Of a DNA stretch of 64,000 nucleotides, positions 33,619 through 44,310 are shown piece by piece. The position numbers and the translations under genes were made by a program. Source of the stretch: Acridotheres tristis (lineage: Eukaryota > Chordata > Aves > Passeriformes > Sturnidae); NCBI GenBank assembly GCA_037013685.1, contig CM072919.1, positions 1,616-65,615 of the forward strand, written 5' to 3'. The first letter of the stretch is position 1; each line of letters begins with the position of its first letter. The notes under the pieces are model-generated. The model searched no databases and was not told the origin of the DNA. It saw only the letters and a program-made list of their open reading frames with translations.

Positions 33619-33650
33619 CATGTACATGTATATGTATATGTATATGTGTG
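33538..33650. repeat. (TATATG)n microsatellite inside the provirus
   Basis: Nearly perfect hexamers of GTATAT run for about 110 bases between integrase and the 3' LTR, with a GTACAT interruption near 33617-33628. It lies where env would be in a complete retrovirus. Confidence 0.95.
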
Positions 33651-33732
33651 TATGTATAATGTATGTGTTTGTAGAGTTAGAATATATATTAGATATGGTA
33701 GTAAGCTGACGATATGGGGATAAGGGATGCAA

Positions 33733-34373
33733 TGTCCTGGGGTGACTTCATGATGCTTTTATCCCCAGTTGTCTGTTGTGTCTGTGCTGGATATTAATTA
33801 ATATTATTATATTATTATTATATCGGCAGCTTTAAGACTGGTTCCAAGAGTGAAGGGGGAGAGAAGAGGTGAAGAGTTTGTTATCAGGGACTGCACTGGC
33901 TCCCCCACGTCCTTCACACAGACTGTGCTGTCTGCAGTGGACCGTGGGAGAGAGCTTCCTTTTGCTTTTTAGTTAGTTTTTAAATAGCTGAGGTAGATAA
34001 GTTCCCTGGACTGTGGTTTTTTTTCTTTTTCTTGGAACTGTTGGAACCTGCTCTGGACTGAAAACCCAGATGGGCACTGGGAGCTCACACCTCTGGCCCA
34101 TCAGGCCTGGCCTGGGCAGTGGCATTTCCCAGAACCAGAGGGACTGAGAACAGACTAAGCCAGGCTGAAAGGGACTCTTCTGAATTTATCATCTCTTCAG
34201 AGTGGCAAGAGGTTTTGTTGTTTAGTATTGTTCAATTTTTGTGCTGGGGAGTGCTTTGCCTGTTAAAGAAACAGGTTTTTTCCTGAACCAGCTGGGGGAA
34301 GGGCCACTTGAATCTGCTTTCTAGAGGGACCCCATTCGGAAGTATCTTCCCAAATTTGCCCTAAACTAGGACA
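33733..34373 (+). mobile_element. 3' LTR of the ERVL-like provirus
   Basis: It starts TGTCCTGGGG after a purine-rich stretch (GATATGGGGATAAGGGATGC) and ends CTAAACTAGGACA, an inverted terminal pair. The interior has T-rich tracts near 34017-34030 and the phrases GTGCTGGGGAGTGC and GGGGGAAGGGCCACTTGAATC, which I associate with avian ERVL LTRs. Confidence 0.75.
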
Positions 34374-36099
34374 CAGGAGTACTTGGAATGGCCTGCCCCA
34401 TTTCCCTTGTAGAGGATCACTTGAAATTCTTAATATACTGAGAGGGACCAATCTGACTTTTTTTTATGCCTCAACATATGTTACACATAAGGCAAAAATT
34501 TCCTATAAAAACTGTTGGCATTCCTGTCCCTGGAGAGGCTTCACCTGGCAGCTAATCAGGGCAGAGAAAACGTCCATGATTAGACTGGGAGCAGCCCAAA
34601 CCCACTTACAGGTGGAGACAAATACCTGGATGCTTGTGAAAAATGCCCGCCAAAAAAAATGCCCGTAAAGCCGGGTCACCTGACCGTGACCACCATTGCC
34701 ATTGTGTTCCCTGGGCCGCGACCCCAGTCGCCACTGCCTGCATCCAGCATCTGACCATGGCTGCCGCCACCCGCATCCAGCATCCAGCTGTGGCTGCTGC
34801 CGCCATCGTGATTACCGCAGCTGCCGCCCACGCAGCAACCTGGAGCTGCTGTCTGCAGCCCGTAGCCATAGCTCGTAGCGACCATCTGCAGCCATCACCA
34901 GAGCCATGCTGCCTCCACCACTTGAATTGCAGCCAGCTGGCCATGGGAGCCACACAGACACACCGTGGTTCACAGCACACACGTCCTGTCTGCCAAACTG
35001 AAGCTGATAAAGAGTTTGGGTTCTTGTGGTAACACAGTCCCTATCTTCTGTTTCTTTTTCTCTCTCCCTTTCCCCCCCTCTTTGCTCTTTTTCCTATCCC
35101 CCCTCCCTTAATAGGAACATTTACCCTTTATTTTTTATAATCAATAAGTGGTTCTCAGATATAATACTGCCGCGTTTGTGCTTTGTTTTTGTCCAAGAAA
35201 TCTATAAAAAGAATCCTTCCCTGGCTTTTATAGTGGAACAGACACATACACCCAGTCAACGGGATCAATTGTGTGAAAAATGTATGTGTGATTCTTGTCA
35301 TGAGGCGATAATAGAAATAAAACCATGAGAATGCATTATTCTAAGCAAAAACAGTGCCTAGGATAATTATAAGAGTCAGCTTTAAGAAAGCCAAATAAAG
35401 CATGGAATGTCTGCTTGCATAAAAATTAAGGAACTTGTGGTTATATTTGCTTGTTTATGGTTATGACTGCTTGCATAAAAATAAGGAACTTGTGGTTATA
35501 CCTGCTTACATAGAACAAAAAATAAGCAAATTGTGAAAACTGTGTTAAGCAAATAACTGTAGTGTTAAGGGTTGAATTGCCCCCCTTTTCTTGCTGTGAA
35601 TTCCTCCCATTGTTATGTTAAGTAGTTGTGGCTACACCTTAAAACGACAGATAATGCTCTCTCACTGCCACCATGGGCCATTTCTGGAGCGGTGTGTGGC
35701 AATACACCACAGCCACAGCCACCTCGGTGCGATCAATGGCGAGCCTTGCCCACCTGGCCACCCCTAGCCAGCTGTGCTGTGGGCAAAAAAGGCAGGAGCA
35801 GCAGCAGCAGCTTCCCCTTCCCAGTGCCTGCATGAGGAGAGGCATTCAATGGCACTGAGGCAGCAGGGCCACATGGCCGGCAGCAGAAGCGTGACGAGCA
35901 ACTCCCTGATGTGGAACCCAGACGAGATCAACTTTGTGGCACTGTGGGATCCTGTAGGAATCTTTGAATTAGTGGGACTTGTTGACAATGGTACCTACAA
36001 GCAACAGTTTTTCTTCTAGCCAGAGAAGAGAACAAAGTGAGGACTCATGAGGGAAAACAACATGGCAGCACCAAGGTCAGTGGTAAAAATAGAGGAGGA
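34374..36099. other. Repeat-rich intergenic DNA
   Basis: From 34720 to 34900 the phrases GCATCCAGCATC and GGCTGCTGCCGCC recur, giving an alanine/cysteine-rich open frame without meaning. From 35400 to 35520 a unit of about 35 bases (TGCTTGCATAAAAATTAAGG, AACTTGTGGTTATA) is repeated two to three times. A pyrimidine-rich tract lies at 35044-35110. No gene was recognised. Confidence 0.45.
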
Positions 36100-36780
36100 G
36101 AAGGTGCTTCAAGTGTCACAGCCAAGATTCCTCTGCAAGCTGTAGTGAGGACGATGGTGAAACCAACTGTCCCCTTGTAATGCATGAAGTCCATGGGGGA
36201 TGAAGAGATCCACTTGCAGCCCGTGGGAAAAGTGCTCACACCAGAGTGGATGGATGTCAGAAAAAGCTGTGGTCTAGTGGGAGACCTGAACAGAGAGAGA
36301 GGGTCCCTGCTTCCAAACCAGAGCAGCCTATCCTTAAAAGACTGCACCCCGTGGATGAGTGACTAGCGCCACAACAGTTTTGGGATGACTGCTTGCCCGT
36401 GGGAGGGACCTCATGGCATAGCAGAAAAAAGACTCCTCTCCCTGAACGAACAGAAAGAGACCCTGAATGACGAACTGACCAAAACCCCCAAGCCATGTCT
36501 CCCTGCGTTGTCACTGGGAAGGAGGGAGGTGCTGGGGAGGAAAGAAGGTGTTTTAAGTGCTTATTTTACTTCTCATTATCCCCCTCTGACTGTTAATAAT
36601 AACTTTACTTTATACCTTTAAATTTAAACCTGTTTTGCCCTTAGAGTGCTTTTCTCCTAGTCCTTAGCTCATGAGCCCTTCATTAATTTTTTTCCCTCTC
36701 CTTTGCCCAACTATAGTAGGAGAGGGTAAGCAAACTACTCTTGTGGGTGCCTGGCGTTTGGCCAGTGTCAAACCATGACA
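36100..36780 (+). mobile_element. Probable solo LTR, 3' end at 36780
   Basis: The right end (TTGTGGGTGCCTGGCGTTTGGCC..GTCAAACCATGACA) and the middle (GACTGCTTGCCCGTGGGAGGGACC, GAAGGTGTTTTAAG, TCTCATTATCC) look like LTRs that I recall as repeated in bird genomes. The left border was not located. Confidence 0.5.
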
Positions 36781-37319
36781 TATGGCAACTTAACCTTTAA
36801 TATTACCTGCAGCTGCAATGTTATCTGCAGTGGGTTGTTGGACATAACAAATGCTACATATAGCGTCCATATGCAGATAGCATTGCAGATGCTGTCACAT
36901 GTGTTGATAGCGTTGCACAATTCTGTGGAGACAACAACGTTATTACAGATGTACACATATAGCACACCAGGGCTCAGCACTGCTCAGACCAAATATACCC
37001 AATACCACACCATGTATGATGCTTGCTCTCCTCCACACTCACATGTTCTTCTCCTCTTCAGTACAGGAGAGACATCAGCCAGTAGGGAACACTGCTGCAG
37101 GGGAAGGATGCACAGGCACTCACTGCCCAGGGAGATGCTAAGGGCACAAAGCTCCTCAGCCTGGGCAGAAGGCTTCAAGGCTTTATACAGCTCACCAGGA
37201 CTCTGTGGGGCTTCAGCCAGACTTTTCTTCTGGTAGCTGGCAGGAGGAGACACCATGGATCACAGTGGAGAGGAGAGACACAGCAATGCTCCTTCAGCCT
37301 GCAGCAGCTCCAGCTGAAA

Positions 37320-38060
37320 TGATCACTAGAAGACACAGCCCATACCCGAAAGAAATCCATTTATTGCCTCTGACACTCAAGCAGCTTCAATATGGACCTG
37401 ACAACAGCCTTCTCTTACTCTCTTGCAGAAGAGGATAAGGAGCCACCGACAACTGCAGTGGAGCAGTTTATATCTCCAGACCCCACTACAGAACACACTC
37501 TGCACTTGCTTTTTGCAGTGACACCACTCCTATAGCAATGGGCAAGCAGATGTGAGCCAGGCAATATATAAAACAGAAAAAACAGAGGCAAGCCAGTCTC
37601 ACATGTCAGCACGTTTCTGCTATCCTTCTGTTACTAAACCCCCCAACATTGTCAGGATAAATAAAACTCTCTAACACTGTCTTTTCAATGTTAACAAGAA
37701 AGGCATTACTTTATCCTTGGTCAGAGGCGTGTGCATGGCCAAAAAAGTTCCAGCGTCCATAGAGACATTGATACAAAACTTTTTCACTTATTTATACATT
37801 GTTAACAAACAAAGAAATTAATGTTCATTGGTTCTAAATTACATAACTCTCATAATTAGTATTCTATCTCCTATTAGCTGCTAAATTCTTGCTTCTTATG
37901 CTAATTAGTCCATATTTTTAGTCTTTTTACTATCTTTTTCCTCCAGTAGGCATTTTCCAACACATATACTGAATCTTTGTTAGTCCTTTATCTTCCGGTT
38001 TCTGCAAAAGGTCCTTGTAGTCTATAAATTCTGCACTCTAGATGTCCAGCTTCAACAATG
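37320..38060 (-). mobile_element. Possible LTR, minus orientation
   Basis: On the minus strand a TATA-like TTTATATATTGCC (near 37562-37574) is followed by AATAAATGGATTTC (near 37348-37361), the spacing and order of promoter and poly(A) signal in an LTR. A/T-rich DNA to 38060 would be U3. Borders and family are unknown. Confidence 0.35.
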
Positions 38061-38319
38061 TATCTCTCTCCCAGGCTTTTTTTCATTGAAACACATCAGA
38101 GTTAGTTTAGCAAAATGTAAAATTTCAGTAATTTTCCCAAGCTGTGTTCCCATAAAAGGAGCATATGACAACTTTACTAAATACTGGCTGAAAGTGATTT
38201 AAGACTCATACACTACTTATAACTTACATGCTGGTTATGACAAAATTTTTAAAATAATTAGAAGTGAATTAAAATCATTAATTTAAAAATTAGAAAAGTT
38301 ATATAATTTCCAGCAATTG

Positions 38320-38690
38320 GGCCTAGGAAATGGAGTAGCCAAAAGCACACAGGTGTATCTAGCCAAAAGCACACAGGTGTATCTGACTGTAAAAATGAAA
38401 GGTAAAAAGAAGCAAAAAGTCCTGGGGAACCAGAGGTTCTAGCTAAAATGACACTTCCTGTCTCAATCCCCAAAGACCCTGTCCATGTTTTCTTTGTTTG
38501 GACAAGGAAGGATAAAAGAAAAAGAAAAATAAAAATTAAAAGAGGGCAAGAATATTATTAAGAACAACTTGTATTCCAAGATTAAGTAACTCATGTCTTG
38601 TAGACAGACACAGATGCTATTGTAATTACTGTTGTAAATGTAGGTATCATTTCAGACTCCATTTCTTCTGCAGATACCATTATAGATTAA
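38320..38690. other. A/T-rich DNA with a 24-base tandem duplication
   Basis: AGCCAAAAGCACACAGGTGT is repeated directly at about 38337 and 38361. Nothing else was recognised. Confidence 0.5.
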
Positions 38691-38959
38691 GATTTCATGG
38701 CAGAGGGAAATGCTTCTGCAGATGAGTACCACAATGCAGTTACCATCACACATAGCATTCGTAACTTGTATCTAAGCTCTGTCTTCCAGCAACCAGGCAT
38801 GTTCTGTGACCATCTGCAAAGGTTGAAGATATTCCTCCTACCTGACTCCCAAGGCAGAATGGTGGACACTCCTTTGAGATCCAAGGCTGCAACTCCAATG
38901 CAGAGGTCTGCACCATCTACCCTGGTTACTGCCAGTACCTCCATCAAGACAGAGATGCC

Positions 38960-40190
38960 AAATGGAGAGGCTGCAGTGCGGATCTCTCATTGCAGGAAGT
39001 TTATAGATCTATTGCTAGTCTAGGGACAGGCATCAGACCTACCTGCAAAAGGTGTGCCCAGGTGGAGGACTACCTGTGGAAAATGGTTGAGAAAGGCAAG
39101 CGGCAGTGAGAAGGCTGCATAGTGTCAGGAAGGCTGAGAAAGAGTTCTTCCCCAGGAAGGAGAGAGTCTTCTGGTTCCAAGCACAGTTTGCAGTAGACCC
39201 ACAGCCCAAAGCCAAACAGCAACAGACTCCCCCATGACACACAAAAGGGAAGAGGCCAAGAGAACACACACAGAAGGGAAGAGGGCCAGTGTGGAAGAAT
39301 GGAAACTTTGAACCGCAAAGACCTGCAGGAAGAACAGTCTTCCCCCAAAGCCACAGGTGCTCTTGCAGAACCTTTCAAGAAGACAGAGGTGCCCTTGCAC
39401 CTTTCACTGATCTACAGGAAAGACTCAGCAGGAGAGGCACTGAAGATGAGTAAGGCAGCCCCATCTACTCCCCATATAACAACCAGTAAGGCAGCATAAT
39501 CTGCTCCCCATATAACAATCAGCACAACTAAGAAGAGGGTAACAGTAGGAAGAAACTCTCTTCTGAGAGATGTGGAGGCATTATTTACTGGCCTGCTGCA
39601 CTCTCTAGATCATGCTGCTTACCATGGACTCATATCAAAGATGTCACTGAGAGACTACCATGCCTTTCATATTCCACCATTACCTGCTGCTGTTGTTTCA
39701 TGTGGGTGCTAGTGATACAGTCAAGAGCAGTCTGACCAGCATCAAGAAGGATTACAGAACCCTGGGAGCAGCAGTAGATGCTGACTCTGGAGCACACAGG
39801 TAGTTTTTCCGTCAATGTTCCCAGTCAAAGGGAAGGAGTTTGAAAGGGCCAGTCGAATCTGGGGAATCAACAAATGGTTACAGAACTGGTGCCACAGCCA
39901 GGGGTTTGGCTGCTTGCTTGGAACATACATCAGACTTGCTCTGAACAACCTGGTCTACTGAGGGCAGATGGAATCCATCTGTCGGAAAAGGCAAAAAGTA
40001 TCTTCACTCACAGGCTTTTCAAGCTGGAGAAGAGGGCTTTAAACTACAATTGCTGGGGAAGGAGAGCCTCAGTCCATCCCATTTCTATCACAGACAGCAA
40101 GCAATGTCCTGGGCCTCAAGGCGTCCAGGTCCAGATGGGCCTGCATCCAGACACAAGGGCTACTCCAGCATCGTGGGCATAGTCATTTTA
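38960..40190 (+). mobile_element. CR1 ORF1 relic with esterase-like (SGNH) domain
   Basis: Broken plus-strand frames contain RCAQVEDYLWKMVEK (39052), a VTVGRNSLLRDVE stretch (39541) at the position of the GDSLLR-type nucleophile motif, VFPSMFPVKGKEFERASRIW (39804), WCHSQGFG (39887) and HLSEKAKSIFTHRLFKLEKRALN (39979). These follow the order of the first ORF of avian CR1 elements, which carries an esterase-like domain. Multiple stops and frame shifts show decay. The nucleophile motif is altered (GRNS where GDS is expected). Confidence 0.75.
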
Positions 40191-40539
40191 TTACCGCCTC
40201 AGCCCCTTCTCAGAAGCTGTGGCCAATGCTCCTCCCCATTTCCTCTCCAGAAGCCAATGGAATTATTTTCTGTAAGTGCTCCTGCAAATCCTAAGGGGGA
40301 AACAGGCTTGAGCAGCAGAATAAGCCGGATCCAGTGTAGACTGCAGTGGGCTATGACCATTTGCTGCTGGGGCAATGCCTGCTGATCCTCGTTGACATTT
40401 TGCAAGGAGAGATGGTGATGTGGCAGTGCAGCAAAAGCAAGGGCTGTGCGAAAGGACAGGAGATGAGTTTGGCTGCTCAGGAAACCACAGCTCCCTTCCC
40501 ACAACTGTGAATACTGATAGAGGGCTGGGCAGCACCCTG

Positions 40540-40621
40540 CTAGCACTGTCCCATAGCACTGCCTGGTCCGCGGGCAGGAGGAGGCAGAGCAGCAGGAGAG
40601 CAAACGCTGGAAGATCTGCAG
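40540..40621 (+). other. Candidate non-coding exon 1 of GP1BA
   Basis: A consensus donor CTGCAG|GTGAGTCAC falls at 40621/40622. The next good acceptor (CCCCCTCCAG) is at 41201, three bases before the GP1BA ATG. Mammalian GP1BA also has one intron just upstream of the start codon. The 5' edge is a guess. Confidence 0.4.
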
Positions 40622-41204
40622 GTGAGTCACAGTGTTCACAGGGGCCTGGTTGCTCGTGGAAGACACATCTGTGCACAGGAAGCTCCTTTCACATAATTCA
40701 TGTTCCTACCCTCCAAATCTAACAGAGGGTTCAGCTGGTGTTGGGTAAGAGCATATTCAGGGAGATTATTCCAGCACATGATTTGTCTGGGTTGAGCTGA
40801 GTGTGGGTACTTTGGAACACAAACACTGCAGAGGCATAGCTTTTACAGTGGTGAAGGCAGCAATGCTGCCCCAGTGGAGAAGGCATTGCTGTGAAGAGGC
40901 AATGAGTCAGTGGGTTTCATAGTGGGTTCTCCCCACTATGGAAGAGAACGAGGAGAACAAAAGGGCCAAAATGTCATCTGCTGGCCTCCAAGGACAAGAC
41001 GGCAGTAGGTGTGGGATTCATCCCTCCCTTCCACTATCCCAGGGAGGGGCTGCAGAGCTCAGAGGGTGCCAGAGGGTCTGGCAGGGGATGCCAGTTTTGC
41101 AAAAACTGCAAATATTTTGCAAATAGTGCTTGCGTGGGAAGAAAAGCAATGTGTAGATGCATGCCTGCTTGCACCCACACCCTTCGGTTGTCCCCCTCCA
41201 GGCC

Positions 41205-43355
41205 ATGCAGGTCCCTGCCCTGATCCTGGTCACTCTCCTGGTCCTGCTGCCCCCAGCCCAGCCCTGCCCCTCAGAGATGAACAAGGTCAAGGATCTCCTG
41301 GAGGTGAACTGCACTGGGCAGGCTCTCGGCTCAGTGCCCCTAGACCTGCCTGCAGACACAGGCATCCTGCTGCTCAGCAACAATCGCCTGGAGTCCCTCT
41401 CCACCGCTGCCCTTCTGCCCCTCACCCAGCTTCAGGACATCGACCTGGCCAACAATGGCCTGGTGGCTCTGTACACGGGGGCCCAGCTGCCATCCCTGAA
41501 GGAACTGACCCTCTCTCACAATGCCCTGGTGGCCCTACCCGTCCTGGAGGGGCTGCCTGCACTCACCCACCTGGCTGTGGCCCACAACAGCCTGGAGACA
41601 CTGGCCCCGGGAGCTTTCCGCACAGTGCCACAGCTGCAGAACCTGGACTTGCGAGGCAACAAAATGCAGCAGCTGCCCCAGGAGGCCTTTGCAGGGCTGA
41701 GGGCACTCAGGGAGTTGGACCTCTCAGACAACTTCCTGAAGGAGCTACCCAAGGAGTTGCTGCAGGACCTGCAAAAGTTGGAGACTCTCTGGCTCTCAGG
41801 AAACCAGCTGCAGACACTGCCCACTGACTTTTTCCCAAAGGGGCACATTTTCATGTATGTTTTCCTCACTGAGAACCCCTGGCATTGCAACTGTGACCTG
41901 CACTACCTCCAGACCTGGATCCAGAAGAATGCTGACATTGTTTATTGGCCAGAGAGGGGCCTGGAGGAAACAAAGGTGGAGGTCGCACCTGAGAAGGTAC
42001 TGTGCCACAGCCCTGCTGAGCATAGGCAGAAGCCCATCATTCACTTCAAGCTTAACTGCAGCATCATGGAGGATGCAGAAGAGGAAGGAGGGGATGAATA
42101 CAATTATGGGGAAGAAACAACAGAGAAAGCTACCATGATCACCTTCCCCCCACATCCATTCATCCCCAAAGAGCATACTACCATGCCCTGTGCTATTACC
42201 TCATCTTGCCTTCCTACCCTCACTACCACAAGATCTCCCCTCACGCAACCTTCCTTCATCACCCCTCGTACCTCCACCCTTTCCCCAAGCACTTTGTTTG
42301 TGATGCTGACAAGCATCAGAGCTCTCAGCACCACCACTCCTGTACCAGCCAGTCCCACCATGACACCCGCACAGACCCCTAGCACTGCCACCATTCTCAC
42401 TGCTGCTACCACCATCTCCCTGCACAGACCTGCCACCCTTGACAATGCCACCTCATTGCCAACGACTATGAGCAGCAGTCCTTCTAGTAGCACCAGTCGC
42501 CATCTGCAAACTATCCTTGCTGCCAGCACTATCCATGGCACTCTCATGGGCTCCACTAGCACATTTCCCACCACTTCTACAGCAGTTCCTTCTACTGCCA
42601 TGCTAGAGGCCTCTTCCAGTGTCAGATCTCCATCTCCTCCTCCAATGTCAGCCAACACTATGCTTTCCACTTATGCTCCAACACCGCCACCTCCCCTGGA
42701 CACCACACATGTCACCCAGCCTGCATGTTCCCCACTACCTGCTCCTCCTCCCCTATGCCCATGCTCCATCCCAGGACAGGCTGTACCCATGCTGCGTTTG
42801 CAGGCCAGTGGGGAGGGTCCGCAGTGGGGACAGTGGGTGCTGAGGCACTGCTGCCTGTTGCACTGGGTGCTCTACCTGGCTTCCTTGGCTCTACTAGTCC
42901 TGACCATGCTGGCTCTAGCAGGTTGGCTGGCATGGATGTGTCTGGTGGGACAACCTTCCAGGCACAAGTCTCTGCAGACCCAAGAGGTACAGTATCCACT
43001 GCTGGAATGGAGGGAGTCAACAGGAAACCCTATGATGCATCTCAGCAGCTTCAAAGTCCCCCTCCAGCGACCCACATTCTGTACAATCAAGGAAGTGGAG
43101 TTGTGCCCTGAGGTTACCTACTGCACAATTAAAGATCTGGGGATACAGCACAGTCCTTCTGCAAGTTACTCCTTCTGCACCACAAAGGAGTTGTGGGTTC
43201 ACCAAAGTCCTCTGCACACATCAGTCAAGCCTTTCTCCAGGAAGCTGATGGTCACAGACCTTGGCTTCCTGAGGACCCCATCTGCTTACAGCCTAGACAG
43301 GGGTGTCAAGGCCATCGGTGATGTCAGAGTGAAATATGGGGGTAACACCATGTAA
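41205..43355 (+). CDS. GP1BA: Platelet/thrombocyte glycoprotein Ib alpha chain
   Basis: This is the membrane receptor subunit that binds von Willebrand factor and thrombin on platelets or avian thrombocytes, as part of the GPIb-IX-V complex. The single coding exon gives 716 residues. Residues 1-20 form a signal peptide. A leucine-rich domain (about 30-215) follows, then a C-flanking cap with HCNCDL (Cys228, Cys230) and partners Cys267 and Cys285. Next come an acidic tyrosine-bearing stretch (DEYNYGEE) like the sulfated thrombin-binding region, and a long Ser/Thr/Pro mucin-like stalk (about 310-530). One membrane segment (about 555-579) precedes a tail that ends IGDVRVKYGGNTM, comparable to the human SIRYSGHSL end. 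The ATG at 41205 is chosen because it follows an acceptor and starts the signal peptide; the frame is open 16 codons further up. The tail (about 137 residues) contains two ITIM-like motifs. Confidence 0.96.
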   Translation: MQVPALILVTLLVLLPPAQPCPSEMNKVKDLLEVNCTGQALGSVPLDLPADTGILLLSNNRLESLSTAALLPLTQLQDIDLANNGLVALYTGAQLPSLKELTLSHNALVALPVLEGLPALTHLAVAHNSLETLAPGAFRTVPQLQNLDLRGNKMQQLPQEAFAGLRALRELDLSDNFLKELPKELLQDLQKLETLWLSGNQLQTLPTDFFPKGHIFMYVFLTENPWHCNCDLHYLQTWIQKNADIVYWPERGLEETKVEVAPEKVLCHSPAEHRQKPIIHFKLNCSIMEDAEEEGGDEYNYGEETTEKATMITFPPHPFIPKEHTTMPCAITSSCLPTLTTTRSPLTQPSFITPRTSTLSPSTLFVMLTSIRALSTTTPVPASPTMTPAQTPSTATILTAATTISLHRPATLDNATSLPTTMSSSPSSSTSRHLQTILAASTIHGTLMGSTSTFPTTSTAVPSTAMLEASSSVRSPSPPPMSANTMLSTYAPTPPPPLDTTHVTQPACSPLPAPPPLCPCSIPGQAVPMLRLQASGEGPQWGQWVLRHCCLLHWVLYLASLALLVLTMLALAGWLAWMCLVGQPSRHKSLQTQEVQYPLLEWRESTGNPMMHLSSFKVPLQRPTFCTIKEVELCPEVTYCTIKDLGIQHSPSASYSFCTTKELWVHQSPLHTSVKPFSRKLMVTDLGFLRTPSAYSLDRGVKAIGDVRVKYGGNTM

Positions 43356-43693
43356 ATGTTTCTGTACAGAGAAAGAGATCGAGAGTTGTGCCTCTGCTTT
43401 ATATGCTTTGTTTTACAAGGGAAAGATCTACTTGTCTAAGGGGAAGCCATCCAGCTCCTTCCTCTAGTATTCTCAAACAGCCTGAGGTTTCCAGAGCTAA
43501 AATAATTACTTGGGTGTTTGGCAGAGGAAGATAATGTCCTAAACTAGTCAGTGATAGTTTGGGACTGACAGTGCCTGGTTTTGGGGTGAGTGAGGGCAAG
43601 CAGAACTTGTGCTCTGTTGCAACTGCTTCTGTTCATATTATGCACACAAAGATGCAATACACTTTCTACTCAGTGGCAGGTTCTTAATCACAT

Positions 43694-43699
43694 AATAAA
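43694..43699 (+). terminator. GP1BA: GP1BA poly(A) signal
   Basis: AATAAA lies about 340 bases after the stop codon, in an A/T-rich 3' UTR. Confidence 0.7.
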
Positions 43700-43827
43700 T
43701 ATTCTGTGCTTGAACTTAAAAGGGGTGCTGGTTTGATTTCATTGGACCTACCACAAGTCCTGGCAGGACACAGTGAATAAAAAATTTGTTTTCAGTATTT
43801 GGAATAGTGAGGGCAGGGAAGAAAATC

Positions 43828-44310
43828 CGTGGAATCCGAGAATCCTAGAATATCCTGAGTTGGCAGGGACCTCTAAGGATCAAGTCTAATTCCTGGCCCT
43901 GTGCAGACAGCCCAACAATCCCACCCTGTGCCTGAGAGCATTGTCAAAATACTCCTGCAGCTCTGTCAGCCTTGGATCTGTGACCATTCCCTGAGGAGAC
44001 TGTTCAGTGCCTGACCACCATTTGAGGGAAGAACTTCTTCCTAATTGATCTATTGGGATGCCCCCATGATACAGCTCCAGCTGTTACTGGCTTCCTGACC
44101 CAGGTCGCAGAGAACGGAGATCAGAGTTGGCCCTCTGCCTCCCCTCAATATCCTCCAGACTGAACACATCAAGTGCCCTCAACTGCTACTCATACTCTTC
44201 CGCTCTAGACCCTTTCCCATTTCTGTGGCCTCCTTTGGATACTCTTTAACAGCTTTAAATCCTTCTTGTATTCTGGCATTCAAAACGGCACACCTATACT
44301 CCTATTTGGC
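43828..44310 (-). mobile_element. CR1 LINE 3' end, antisense
   Basis: It begins with CCGAGAATCCTAGAATATCC, then GAGTTGGCAGGGACCTC, GAGGGAAGAACTTCTTCC and TCCTCCAGACTGAACA, the reverse complement of a diverged CR1 3' end. It sits just downstream of GP1BA. Confidence 0.85.

Larger units (their letters stand above)
28634..34373 (+). mobile_element. ERVL-like endogenous provirus, decayed, lacking env
   Basis: The order on the plus strand is partial 5' LTR, assembly gap, gag, protease, reverse transcriptase, RNase H relic, integrase, microsatellite, 3' LTR. The LTR starts with TGTCCTAGGG (28634) and TGTCCTGGGG (33733) and the 3' LTR ends with CTAAACTAGGACA (34373), so the ends form an inverted repeat. 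No envelope gene is visible between integrase and the 3' LTR. The pol sequence and absence of env suggest the ERVL (class III) group, from memory of avian copies. Stop codons and shifts in pol show it is inactive. Flanking 5-base repeats were not found at these borders. Confidence 0.85.

Noticed and set aside
22179..33650. CRISPR array
   Set aside because: The tandem repeats have no unique spacers of constant length, and the context is a vertebrate genome.
28629..34136. GAACC target duplication that would end the ERVL-like 3' LTR at 34131
   Set aside because: GAACC does flank 28634 and recurs at 34132, but the inverted terminal pair TGTCCT / AGGACA puts the LTR end at 34373, which fits the family better.
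34643..35032. 129-codon alanine/cysteine-rich frame
   Set aside because: It arises from a short GC-rich repeat (GCATCCAGCATC, GCTGCTGCCGCC) and resembles no protein that I know.
36775..37236. 153-codon frame after the solo LTR
   Set aside because: It starts inside the LTR end and shows no domain; it is probably chance.
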